Below are positions 15,680 to 24,100 of a stretch of DNA of 64,000 nt, one piece after another. This stretch comes from Streptomyces sp. NL15-2K (GTDB taxonomy: Bacteria; Actinomycetota; Actinomycetes; Streptomycetales; Streptomycetaceae): assembly GCF_030551255.1 (NCBI RefSeq), contig NZ_CP130630.1, positions 7,235,501 to 7,299,500 on the forward strand, read 5' to 3'. Below the pieces are notes generated by a model. It was not told the DNA's origin. It did no database searches and worked only from the letters and a program-made list of their open reading frames with translations. Each line of letters starts with the position of its first letter. Within the stretch, counting starts at the first letter, position 1. The position numbers were made by a program, and so were the translations under genes.

Positions 15680-17983
15680 ATGGGTGAGGAACAGCTGGGC
15701 TTCGACATTCCCGGGGAGGACGGACGGAGGCCGGCGCAGTCGGCCAAGGCGAGGTCGCAGGCGTCCGGCAGGGGGCGCGCGCAGAAGGCGCAGGAGGAGA
15801 CCTCGGGGCCGCGCAAGCTCCAGGACGACGAGATCTTCGACTACATCTCCGGAGACAAGGTCGTCAAGCACACCCCGATGGAGGAGGTGCGGCAGCGCAT
15901 CGCCCGCGCGCTGGTCCATCAGTACGGCATCGATCCGCGCGACATGAGGGCCGACTTCCCGCTCCAGGTGGAGAACCGCAAGACCGGCCGCAAGTCGCGC
16001 AAGCGGGCGAGCATTGTGATCTTCAAGCACGGCTCGATCGAGCCCGACGCGGAGCCCAGGCCGGAGGACATCCGCCGGATCGTCGTCATCAAGCCGCCCC
16101 GCAACGACAGCCGTACCGTCTCCAAGATCCGTACGTTCGCGCGGGCCAAGGAGCAGGTCGACGAGGTCGCCGACCTGATGCACGCGGCCGGGCCGCAGTG
16201 CGAGTACGGCATGTGGACGGATGACAAGGACCTCTACTTCATCCACCGCAAACGGCACCGCTTCGAGGACGAGTACCTGCCGCTTGCCAACTGGCCGCGC
16301 GGCGACGCCAGCCTCTTCGATCCCAAGGGCAACATCTCCTCGCTCGGCATCATGAAAAGCGCCGACGAGACGATGCTCAAGTTCGCCTTCCGCCGCTGCC
16401 ACGACTTCATCCACGGCAACGAGGGCCTGCCCAAGGACGCCGCGTTCTGGCAGTTCCTCTACGTCCTGTTCGCCAAGCTGCACGACGAGGAACTGGTCCG
16501 GGAGCAGGGCCGTGACCCCCGGTTCTACATCGACCACACGGAACTCGCCGCCCTCGCCGAGAGTGATGAGGGCAGTAAGGCCGTCGCCGACCGGGTACGG
16601 GACCTCTTCAAGGAGGTCAAGGAGGCCCACGCGGACGAGAACCAGTTCACCGAGTACGACCGGCTCACCCTCAACGACGCCGCGCTCACCTTCATCACCG
16701 GTGAACTCTCCACCTACCGCCTGCACGGCACCTCCCTGGACGCTCTCGGCGCCGCCTACCAGGAACTCGTCGGCGAGAACCTGCGCGGCGACCGTGGCCA
16801 GTACTTCACCCCGAACGTCGCAACCCGCTTCATGGTCGAACTGCTCGACCCGCAGCGCGACGAGACCGTCCTCGACCCGTGCTGCGGCACCGGCGGTTTC
16901 CTGCGCGAGACCTTGCTGCATGTGCTTCACCGGGACGGGCTGCCCGACTTCGGGCGGGGCCTGTCCGTGCAGGAGAAGGCCGAGTTGGAGACGGCGTACC
17001 GCCCGAAGCTCGCGAAGTACGCCAGGGAACGGGTCTTCGGCCTCGACTTCGACCCGTTCCTCACCCGCGCCGCCTCCTTCGGCGTGATGATGATGACCAA
17101 GGCCAAGGGCAACACCTTCCAGGTGGACTCGCTCCGGTTCCCCTACGCGGGCACGGACAAGCCTGGATTCGGGCCCGCCAAGGAGCACGAGGACCGCATC
17201 GGTATCGGCAAGGTCCACGTCTTGATCACCAACCCCCCCTTCGGCACCGACATCCCCGTCACCGGGCCGACGCTGGACCTGTTCCGGGTGGACGAGTACA
17301 GCAGGGTGAAGGACGCGAGCATCGCCTACGACTGGAGCAAGGACAAGGAGAAGGGCGACGGCTCGCTCAAGCGTGGCAAGCCCGCCTCCTCCGTCCCACC
17401 CGAGCGGCTGTTCGTCCAGAAGTGCGTGGAGTGGGTCAGGCCCGGCGGACGCATCGGGATCGTGCTGCCCAACGGCATCCTCTCCAACCCGGGCCCCGAC
17501 GACGAGGCGGTACGGCGGTACATCCTCGACGAGTGCTGGGTGATGGCCAGCGTCGAACTCCCCGTGGAACCCTTCGTGTTCGGCGCCGGCGTCAACATCC
17601 TCACCACCATGCTTTTCCTGCGGAAGAAGACCAAGGCGGAGAAGGAAGAGGAGCGGGAGTACGGCCCCACCGACTACCCCGTGTTCATGTCCGTCGTCGA
17701 GAAGGTCGGCCACGACCGGCGTGGCAACCGGCTGTACGTACGTGATGCGCGCGGTGAGTACGAGTGGCGGGAGTACTTGGAGAACGACGACATCTGGGTC
17801 GGGGACGTGGTCGTGCCCCGGAAGATCAAGCGGCGCAAGCGGATCCTGGACAACGACCTGCTCGCTCTGCGGGACCGGCCCGAGAAGGACGTTGAGGTGC
17901 GGGCCAATGTGATCGACGCGTACCACGAGTTCCTGAAGAAGCATGGGCATGAACTTCCCTGGTTGAAGGGGGAGTCGGCGTGA
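15680..17983 (+). CDS. mad2: MADS-type N6-adenine DNA methyltransferase (HsdM-like)
   Basis: A 767-aa methylase. A basic linker is followed (residues about 55-200) by a segment resembling the HsdR N-terminal domain (PMEEVRQRIARALVHQYGID, then RKRASIVIFKHG), with a degenerate nuclease core. The HsdM helical domain (AAYQELVGENL, GQYFTPNVATRFMVELL) precedes the Rossmann fold with motif I DPCCGTGGFL (Asp399) and motif IV NPPFG (Asn518-Pro-Pro-Phe). It transfers methyl from SAM to adenine N6 and needs the S subunit for site choice. The frame opens earlier (15566); ATG 15680 was chosen because AAGGTGG lies upstream. It overlaps the specificity gene by four bases (GTGA). The mad2 label rests on domain content and on the order methylase-S-kinase-mad7-mad8. 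Confidence 0.86.
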   Translation: MGEEQLGFDIPGEDGRRPAQSAKARSQASGRGRAQKAQEETSGPRKLQDDEIFDYISGDKVVKHTPMEEVRQRIARALVHQYGIDPRDMRADFPLQVENRKTGRKSRKRASIVIFKHGSIEPDAEPRPEDIRRIVVIKPPRNDSRTVSKIRTFARAKEQVDEVADLMHAAGPQCEYGMWTDDKDLYFIHRKRHRFEDEYLPLANWPRGDASLFDPKGNISSLGIMKSADETMLKFAFRRCHDFIHGNEGLPKDAAFWQFLYVLFAKLHDEELVREQGRDPRFYIDHTELAALAESDEGSKAVADRVRDLFKEVKEAHADENQFTEYDRLTLNDAALTFITGELSTYRLHGTSLDALGAAYQELVGENLRGDRGQYFTPNVATRFMVELLDPQRDETVLDPCCGTGGFLRETLLHVLHRDGLPDFGRGLSVQEKAELETAYRPKLAKYARERVFGLDFDPFLTRAASFGVMMMTKAKGNTFQVDSLRFPYAGTDKPGFGPAKEHEDRIGIGKVHVLITNPPFGTDIPVTGPTLDLFRVDEYSRVKDASIAYDWSKDKEKGDGSLKRGKPASSVPPERLFVQKCVEWVRPGGRIGIVLPNGILSNPGPDDEAVRRYILDECWVMASVELPVEPFVFGAGVNILTTMLFLRKKTKAEKEEEREYGPTDYPVFMSVVEKVGHDRRGNRLYVRDARGEYEWREYLENDDIWVGDVVVPRKIKRRKRILDNDLLALRDRPEKDVEVRANVIDAYHEFLKKHGHELPWLKGESA

Positions 17984-19395
17984 AGGTCGCGGAGGCGGGG
18001 AATCCGGCGCGGCGGGGGTGGTTCGACAGGCAGGGGCTGCGGCTTGTTGCTAAGCCTTATCTGTCGGGGGCGTTCGCTACGCAGCGGATGTTGGAGCGGC
18101 TGCCCGTGGAGAGCACGGCGCTGAAGGAACTTACGGCGAGGCACGGGGGCATCTTCAGCGGACCGCAGTTCGCACGCGTGTACCTCACCGCGCCCGAGCA
18201 CAGCGTTCCGTTCGTCGGCAGCAAGGACATGCTGGTGGCTGACTTCAGCACGCTGCCCCGGCTGAGGAAGAGCGACGCTGAGTTGCCGGGGATGCGCTAT
18301 CTGAAGCTCCAAGCGGGTACGAGCTTGATCTCGCGTTCCGGGTTCAACGCAGGGCGCCGGTCGTATGTGCGCCCGGACATGGCCGGCTTCTGGTCCTCGG
18401 AAGATGTCATCAAGGTCGTACCTGACGAGGACAAGATCAAGCCGGGTTATCTGTACGCGTTCCTGTCGAGCCGATTCGGCGAGGTGCTGGTCAGGTCCGG
18501 GATCTACGGATCGGCCGTCAAGCACATCGCGCCCAACCATGTCGGTGAGATTCGTGTGCCTCGCTTCGGGGCCGCCGTGGAGAATGAGATCCACGAACTC
18601 GTCCAGGACGCGGCCGAGTTGAGGGCGGAGTTCCAGGCGAGGCTGGAGGCGGCGACCAGAGATCTGTTTTCCACGGCCGAGATCGAGGAGCTTTTGGATC
18701 TGCGGTGGCATGAGCGCGGGCGGGATCTGGGGTTCGCCCCGCGCCGGGTCACAGCGACGAGTTTGCGTGCGCTGAACTTCCAGCCCAGGGCGCAGAGGAT
18801 TCTGGAGCGGTTGGGGGAGCGGGAGTGCGTGACGTTGGGGGAGGTTTGTGAGGGGGGCATGCTCAGAACCGGGAAGCGGTTCAAGCGTGTTGAGGCGGAC
18901 CGGGCCCATGGCGTTCGGCTGGTCGGGCAGCGTCAATCCTTCTGGGTTCGGCCGGAAGGGCGCTGGATCAGCGCAGAACAGGCGCCGGACGACATCCTGC
19001 AACAGGACGAGACTGTCTTGATCGCCGCTCATGGCACGTTGGGCGAGAACGAGGTGTATGGTCGGTCGATCCTGGTCACGGGGTCGTGGCTGGACAACGC
19101 GTTTAGCCAGGACTTCGTGCGGGTCCTCAGTGGGGACGCAAACGTTCCCGGGGCTTACCTGTTCGCGTTCTTCCGCTCGGACGCCGCATTCCGCGTTCTG
19201 CGATCCATGAGCGTCGGGGGGAAGCAGCAGGAGTACCACACCAAGCTGCTCCGCGAACTGCCCATTCCCCTTCTCACCCAGCCTGACCGCGACCGCATCG
19301 CCGCCACCGTCCGCTCCGCCTACAAGAAGCGGGACGAGGCCGACCGTAAGGAGGACCTGGCCCTCGCGAGGCTGGAGGAGGCCGTGACGGGCTGA
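17980..19395 (+). CDS. mad5: Restriction-modification specificity (S) subunit-like protein
   Basis: A 471-aa protein with two target-recognition halves: one with SAVKHIAPNHVGEIRVPRFG, the other with VGGKQQEYHTKLLRELPIPLL. Each is followed by a helical coiled segment (ENEIHELVQDAAELRAEFQARLEAA and RDRIAATVRSAYKKRDEADRK), the classic HsdS arrangement. It should direct the upstream methylase to an asymmetric bipartite site. The GTG start overlaps the mad2 stop. Codon use around 17990-19300 is clearly less biased than in neighbours (many T-ending codons), as expected for fast-evolving, transferred recognition genes. It ends at a hairpin shared with the convergent DUF397 gene. Confidence 0.88.
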   Translation: MKVAEAGNPARRGWFDRQGLRLVAKPYLSGAFATQRMLERLPVESTALKELTARHGGIFSGPQFARVYLTAPEHSVPFVGSKDMLVADFSTLPRLRKSDAELPGMRYLKLQAGTSLISRSGFNAGRRSYVRPDMAGFWSSEDVIKVVPDEDKIKPGYLYAFLSSRFGEVLVRSGIYGSAVKHIAPNHVGEIRVPRFGAAVENEIHELVQDAAELRAEFQARLEAATRDLFSTAEIEELLDLRWHERGRDLGFAPRRVTATSLRALNFQPRAQRILERLGERECVTLGEVCEGGMLRTGKRFKRVEADRAHGVRLVGQRQSFWVRPEGRWISAEQAPDDILQQDETVLIAAHGTLGENEVYGRSILVTGSWLDNAFSQDFVRVLSGDANVPGAYLFAFFRSDAAFRVLRSMSVGGKQQEYHTKLLRELPIPLLTQPDRDRIAATVRSAYKKRDEADRKEDLALARLEEAVTG

Positions 19396-19407
19396 GTCGC
19401 CTGTTTC

Positions 19408-19440
19408 GGAACGGTCATGGAACAACTCCAGGACCGTTCC
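19408..19440. terminator. Hairpin between the S subunit and the DUF397 gene
   Basis: GGAACGGTC (19408-19416) pairs perfectly with GACCGTTCC (19432-19440) across a 15-base loop. It also contains GGAAC half-sites like those of the regulator palindromes. It lies between convergent genes. Confidence 0.7.
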
Positions 19441-19456
19441 CAGTCAGGTAACCGCC

Positions 19457-19666
19457 TTACAGGGAGCTGTCCTTGACGCCGTCGACGAATGGCCGCCAGG
19501 CCGAGCCGTCGAGCATCAGGACGGGGCCGGTGGGGTTCTTGCTGTCTCGGACGGGGACCGTGCCGGGGAAGTCGGCGGAGACCTCGACGCATTCGCCCCC
19601 TTCCTGGCCGTCGCTGTAGGAGGACTTGCGCCAGCGGGCGGTGCTCAGGTCCGGGGTGACTCGCAT
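19457..19666 (-). CDS. DUF397 protein paired with the XRE regulator
   Basis: A 69-aa protein with the family signature WRKSSYSDG, GECVEVS, VPVRDSKNPTGPVL and W-x-PFVDGVK. DUF397 proteins are encoded next to XRE-DUF5753 regulators across Streptomyces (WhiJ/AbaA-like clusters) and are thought to bind and modulate the partner. The start ATG 19666 lies 22 bases inside the end of the regulator gene, so the two are coupled. Confidence 0.92.
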   Translation of the reverse strand: MRVTPDLSTARWRKSSYSDGQEGGECVEVSADFPGTVPVRDSKNPTGPVLMLDGSAWRPFVDGVKDSSL

Positions 19667-20493
19667 GGCTCGTATTTCTCCAACATCGTCTCGATCAGCG
19701 CTGCCGACTCCCGTGGCGAGAGGGCGCAGGCTTTCTTGAGATCGTACTCGCGCACGTGCCGCGTGACGGCTTCCCGGTCGTCGATGATTTCCCCGTACCC
19801 GGCGCCCTCCTGGTACATGGTGGTCGAGTTGTCCGGGAGGGTCAGCAGGATGAGGGTGCCGCTCATCAGAGCGCATGCTTCCGCCGCGAACGGGCTTACT
19901 TGGATGGTCGTATGACGTGTGTTGACCAGTGGCAGCAGCGACGCGAGTTGCCCGCGCATTACTGCGAGGCCGCCGACGAGCTGTCGTAGCGCCGCTTCCC
20001 CGATGATCCACCAGAAGTCCGGCGGGCAGTCCCGTCGCAGGATCTCCTGGCGGCCCAAGCGGTCCGCGACCAGGCTGTCGATCTCCTTGGGGCTCTTCCC
20101 TGGCTCCCCTGCTGAGAACAGCGCACGCATGTACGCCTCCGTCTGTAGCAGCCCAGGGATGATGCTCGCGCCGAAAGCCTGAATCCGTGTCGCCTTGGCC
20201 TCCAACTCCAAACAATGATCGAACCGCCTCGGCGTGTGCTCCCGCTTGACCGCCCCCCACAGCCCCTGGAACAACTCCCCCGTCCCAAAAGCCACATCCA
20301 ACTTCTCCGAGATCGGCGGCAGCGGAAGCCGTTCCCCCGTCTCCACGCCGTACAAGTGCGTCTTGCTGTAGTTGACGATGTCTGACAACCGATCCAACGA
20401 CAGCCCTGCCAGCTGCCGTTGGCGGCGCAGCTCGACCCCGTACAGGTCACGCGCGGAGCTGGCGGGTTCGAGGTCGCGGGCGGGCTGGGTCAT
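19645..20493 (-). CDS. XRE-family regulator with DUF5753 domain
   Basis: A 282-aa regulator. The N-terminal Cro/C1 helix-turn-helix is in ELRRQRQLAGLSLDRLSDIVNYSKTHLYGVETG (about 25-60). The C-terminal DUF5753 domain follows (IPGLLQTEAYMRALF, ADRLGRQEIL, WWIIGEAALRQLVGG, IQVSPFAAEACALMSG). The start is ATG 20493 with GGGAGCACC upstream. With the DUF397 gene and the divergent 92-aa gene it forms the familiar WhiJ-like triad, here embedded inside the defence cluster in the opposite orientation. Candidate operators GTTCCG-N10-CGGAAC lie in its own promoter and upstream of the AIPR gene, so it may repress the island. Confidence 0.92.
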   Translation of the reverse strand: MTQPARDLEPASSARDLYGVELRRQRQLAGLSLDRLSDIVNYSKTHLYGVETGERLPLPPISEKLDVAFGTGELFQGLWGAVKREHTPRRFDHCLELEAKATRIQAFGASIIPGLLQTEAYMRALFSAGEPGKSPKEIDSLVADRLGRQEILRRDCPPDFWWIIGEAALRQLVGGLAVMRGQLASLLPLVNTRHTTIQVSPFAAEACALMSGTLILLTLPDNSTTMYQEGAGYGEIIDDREAVTRHVREYDLKKACALSPRESAALIETMLEKYEPCESPRT

Positions 20494-20531
20494 GGTCGGT
20501 GCTCCCTTGCCGTATGCCGTGTGGGCGTGCC

Positions 20532-20648
20532 GTTCCGTATCTCCGAGGGAACGCGGCACACCATTCAAGGTAATTGCGGTCGGTGACAGTGTGGGCGCGA
20601 ACAGTGAAACAGGGCAGGTGGCGGCCGTTCCGTAACACGCTTCGGAAC
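20532..20648. promoter_or_regulatory. Divergent promoter region with GTTCCG/CGGAAC palindromes
   Basis: A perfect GTTCCG-N10-CGGAAC site at 20627-20648 and an imperfect one (GTTCC-N11-GGAAC) at 20532-20552 lie between the XRE gene and the 92-aa gene. The perfect copy matches the AIPR-upstream site at 13275-13296 in arms and spacer length. Confidence 0.6.
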
Positions 20649-20725
20649 ACCGTCACCCTGGTCGGTCGATGTCACTCGCTGTGACTCTGGCGGTGCGAAC
20701 AGCAAGCGCCACCAGGGAGGCACCC

Positions 20726-21004
20726 GTGACATCCCGACGTACGACAACCCGCCCCGACCGCACCGAACTGGAGAGCACCCGGCTCCCGGTCGGTCAACTC
20801 GCCCACGACACGCGGCTGGAGAGGCGCGGGATCGTCATGGACCACCAGGACGGGCTCGTGTGGCTGCGCCCCGAGGGCGGTGGGATGGAGTGGACGGCGC
20901 AGCCCGGCGACGTAAAGCCGCTGAACTTCCGCGAAGACGCGGAGGCCCTGATGTGGGCGCGGGTGGCCCACGCCAACGCCCGCAGCAGAGGGGAGGTTCT
21001 CTGA
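20726..21004 (+). CDS. Small protein divergent from XRE/DUF397 pair
   Basis: A 92-aa hydrophilic protein starting at GTG 20726 after GGGAGGCACCC. It has an Arg/Thr-rich N-terminus, then RLPVGQLAHDTRLERRGIVMDHQDGLVWLRPEGGGMEWTA, which looks like a small beta-rich fold, and a C-terminal EALMWARVAHANARSRG. Similar short genes accompany XRE-DUF5753/DUF397 pairs in Streptomyces. No function is known. It is 170 bases upstream of the kinase gene and may or may not share its transcript. Confidence 0.75.
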   Translation: MTSRRTTTRPDRTELESTRLPVGQLAHDTRLERRGIVMDHQDGLVWLRPEGGGMEWTAQPGDVKPLNFREDAEALMWARVAHANARSRGEVL

Positions 21005-21174
21005 GCTGTGAGTGGTCGCCGCGTGGACCCTGCGTGACCGGTTCGGGGCGCGTTGTCAGTAGGGCGTCCTAGAGTGTTCCGTGAGTCAGGTGTCGGCGCA
21101 TGTGCCCTGGGGATACCCGGGCGGGTGCGTGCGCCGGGACAAGCACGGCGGGAACGGGGAGCGGGGGCAGGGCG

Positions 21175-24100
21175 ATGGCGCGGATCATCCCGATCGGGGA
21201 GCCGGCCAACGAGGCCGAGCGCATGGTGCTGCGCCATCTGCGGGAGCAGGCGCCGGACGACTGGATCGTGGTGGCCAACTTCGAGCTGCCATACGGGCCG
21301 GGGCGTCCGATGTTCGAGGTGGACCTGGCGATCGTCGCGGATCACGCTGTCTATCTAGCCGACACCAAGGGCGTTCATGGGCGGGTGCAGGTGCGCGGCG
21401 GGCGGTGGTATCCGCAGGGGGCGCCGTTCCCCAGCCCGGCGCGCAAGATCCGCAACCACGCCCGGGTCGCCGGTGACCTGCTGGCGCGGTCCCGGGCGGC
21501 GAGCGCCCGGCTCGGGTCGGTGTGGTGCGAGGGGCTGGTGATCCTGCCGTATCCCGGTGCCACGCTGCACGACCCGGACGGCCGCGACGAGGTGAGCACA
21601 TATCACCTCGACGACCTGGTGCCCTTCCTCCGGCGGCACCGGCCGCCCGACCACGGCAGGCGCCCCGGCGGAGATGACATCTCCGCGCTGCGTGAGGACA
21701 TCGCCCGGGTCTTCCAGGCGGAGACCCGACAGCCGTCCGGGCCGCGCCGCTTCGGTCACTACGAGGTCGTCGAGACGCTGTACGAGGCGTCCCCCGCCGA
21801 CCTGGCCGACCAGGACGGCGATCCCGCCCGGCGCGTCTCCGTGTACCGGGTGCGGCTGGCCGACCAGCCGCGGTCGGGCACCCGGATTCTCCAGGCGCAT
21901 GCCGTCGACCCGCTGCTGCCCGAGGGCGCGCGGTCCACGGCATACGCCCGCATCGGTAACCCGGTCCAGGCTCTCAGCAAGCTGCCGGGCAGCCCGTTCA
22001 TCGTGCCGTGCGAGACGTCTTTCCCACTCGACGAAGGGGACGGGTACGCCGTCGTCCTGAAGGACGTGCTCGCCGAGGCACTGCGGGTCAGGCTCGACGC
22101 CCGGGGACAGGCCACGCTCGGCGCGGACGCCCGACGGCGGGTGGTCGACGGGGTGCTCGGCGGTCTCGCCGTCGCGCACGCCCACCGGGTCGTGCACCGC
22201 TACCTCAGCCCGGACTCGGTCCTCATCGGGCGCAACGGCACCGCCATGCTCACCGGCTTCGACTACGCGCATCCCGGGCCGCCGCGCCCGCGTGACGAGT
22301 CACGGGGCATCGAGGCGTACGCGCACCAGTCGCCGGCCTATCTCGCCCCCGAGTGCCATGAGCGGCCGGGCGTCTTCTCCCCGGCCACCGACCTGTACGC
22401 GGCCGGGGTGCTCTTCCACGAGCTGTACACCGGAGAGGAGCCGACTCTCGGCGCGGGCGCCACCCCGCTCGACAGCCTCGACGACGCCGACCGGATCGAT
22501 CCCGAACTCAAGGCGATCATCCGTGAGTTGCTGACCGCCGACCCGACCGCCAGACCGCCCGCCCGCGAGGCCATCCGCCGTCTCGACAGCGCCGACAAGG
22601 GGCGTGCCCGTGCCCAGGTCCGGCGGCCGGGGCGGGCGGAATCCGGTGACTCGTTCGACTGGGACGACCCGCACAGCTACACCGACCTGCCCGAGGGCTT
22701 CCGGCTCACCGAGCGGTTCCGGGTGCGCTCCCGGCTAGGGCACGGCCAGTTCGGCGTCGTCTACCAGGTCTACAACACCCTCGACGACACCGACGAGGTC
22801 CTGAAGATCATCACCAGGGACCGGGAGTCCGTACGGGAGCGCCTGGAGAGCGAGTACCGCATCCTGCGTAGAATCGCCCCGCACCCCAACCTGGTGCGGC
22901 TCATCGACGCGGAGTTCCTGCCCAGGGGCGAATTCCCTTATCTGCGCATGGAATACGCCGAGGGACAGGACCTCAAGCGCGCCCTCGACCAGGGGCGACC
23001 CCTCGGCCCGGCGGACGTGCGCAAGCTCCTCGACGACTGCCTCGCGGGCCTTGCCCATCTGCATGCGGGCGGTGTCTTCCACTGCGACATCAAGCCCAGC
23101 AACCTGCTGTGGACCGCCGACGGCGCCCGCATTCTCGACTTCAACGCGGCCGTGTCCGCCGACTCCACCCTCACCCCGACCCTTGGTTCACCCCGCTACC
23201 TCGCCCCCGAGGCCACCGGGCTCACCCGGCCCAGCCGTGAGGAACTCACCGACCTCGACCTGTTCGCGCTCGGCATCTCCGCCTACGAGGCGCTCACCGG
23301 CGGCTACCCGTGGCAGGGCCGCGGCACCCCACCGCGTGGCGGACAGCCACTCGACCCCCGTCGGCTGCCCGGCCTCGCCGACCTCGACCCCGGCTTCACG
23401 TCCGTCCTGCTGCGCGCCCTCGCCCCCCGCCGCCACGAGCGCTACCGCGACGCCGACGAATTCCGCGCCGCCCTCGCCAAGGTCCGCGAAGTGCGCCTCG
23501 TGCCGCCCGCCCCGGAACCGGAGGAGACACGGCGGCCCGCACTGGCCGACGGCGGCACCGCCGAGGCCGGTTCCAACCCCTTCGTCAGCCATCTCCAGAC
23601 CCTCTACAGTCAGAGCGACCGAACCAACGCAGGCACCCGCGGCCTCGACCCGGCCGCCTACCCCCTCTATGTCGCCACCGCCCTCGACAACCAGCTCCGC
23701 CCCGATGTTCTGGCCGGCCTGCACCGACTTGTCCTGATCACCGGGAACGCCGGGGACGGCAAGACCGCCTTCCTCCAGCACCTCGCCGACGAGGCCCGCA
23801 GGCGCGGAGCCCGGTTCGGTGAGGCGCGCGCCAACGGCGACGACTTCACCCTCGACGGCCGCTCCTTCCACACCAACCACGACGGCAGCCAGGACGAGGG
23901 CGAGCACGACAACGACACCGTTCTCGACACCTTCCTCGGCCCCTACCGGGGCGCCACCGCGGACGCCTGGCCCGACGACCAGACTCGGCTCGTCGCCGTC
24001 AACGAGGGCCGTCTCGTCGACTTCGTCACCCGGCACCAGGAGCGCTACCCGCTGCTCGCGGACACCGTCCGGGAAGGACTGACCACCGGCCGTACCGACC

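Noticed and set aside
15488..17950. 820-codon minus-strand frame
   Set aside because: Antisense to the N6-adenine methylase; low-complexity composition.
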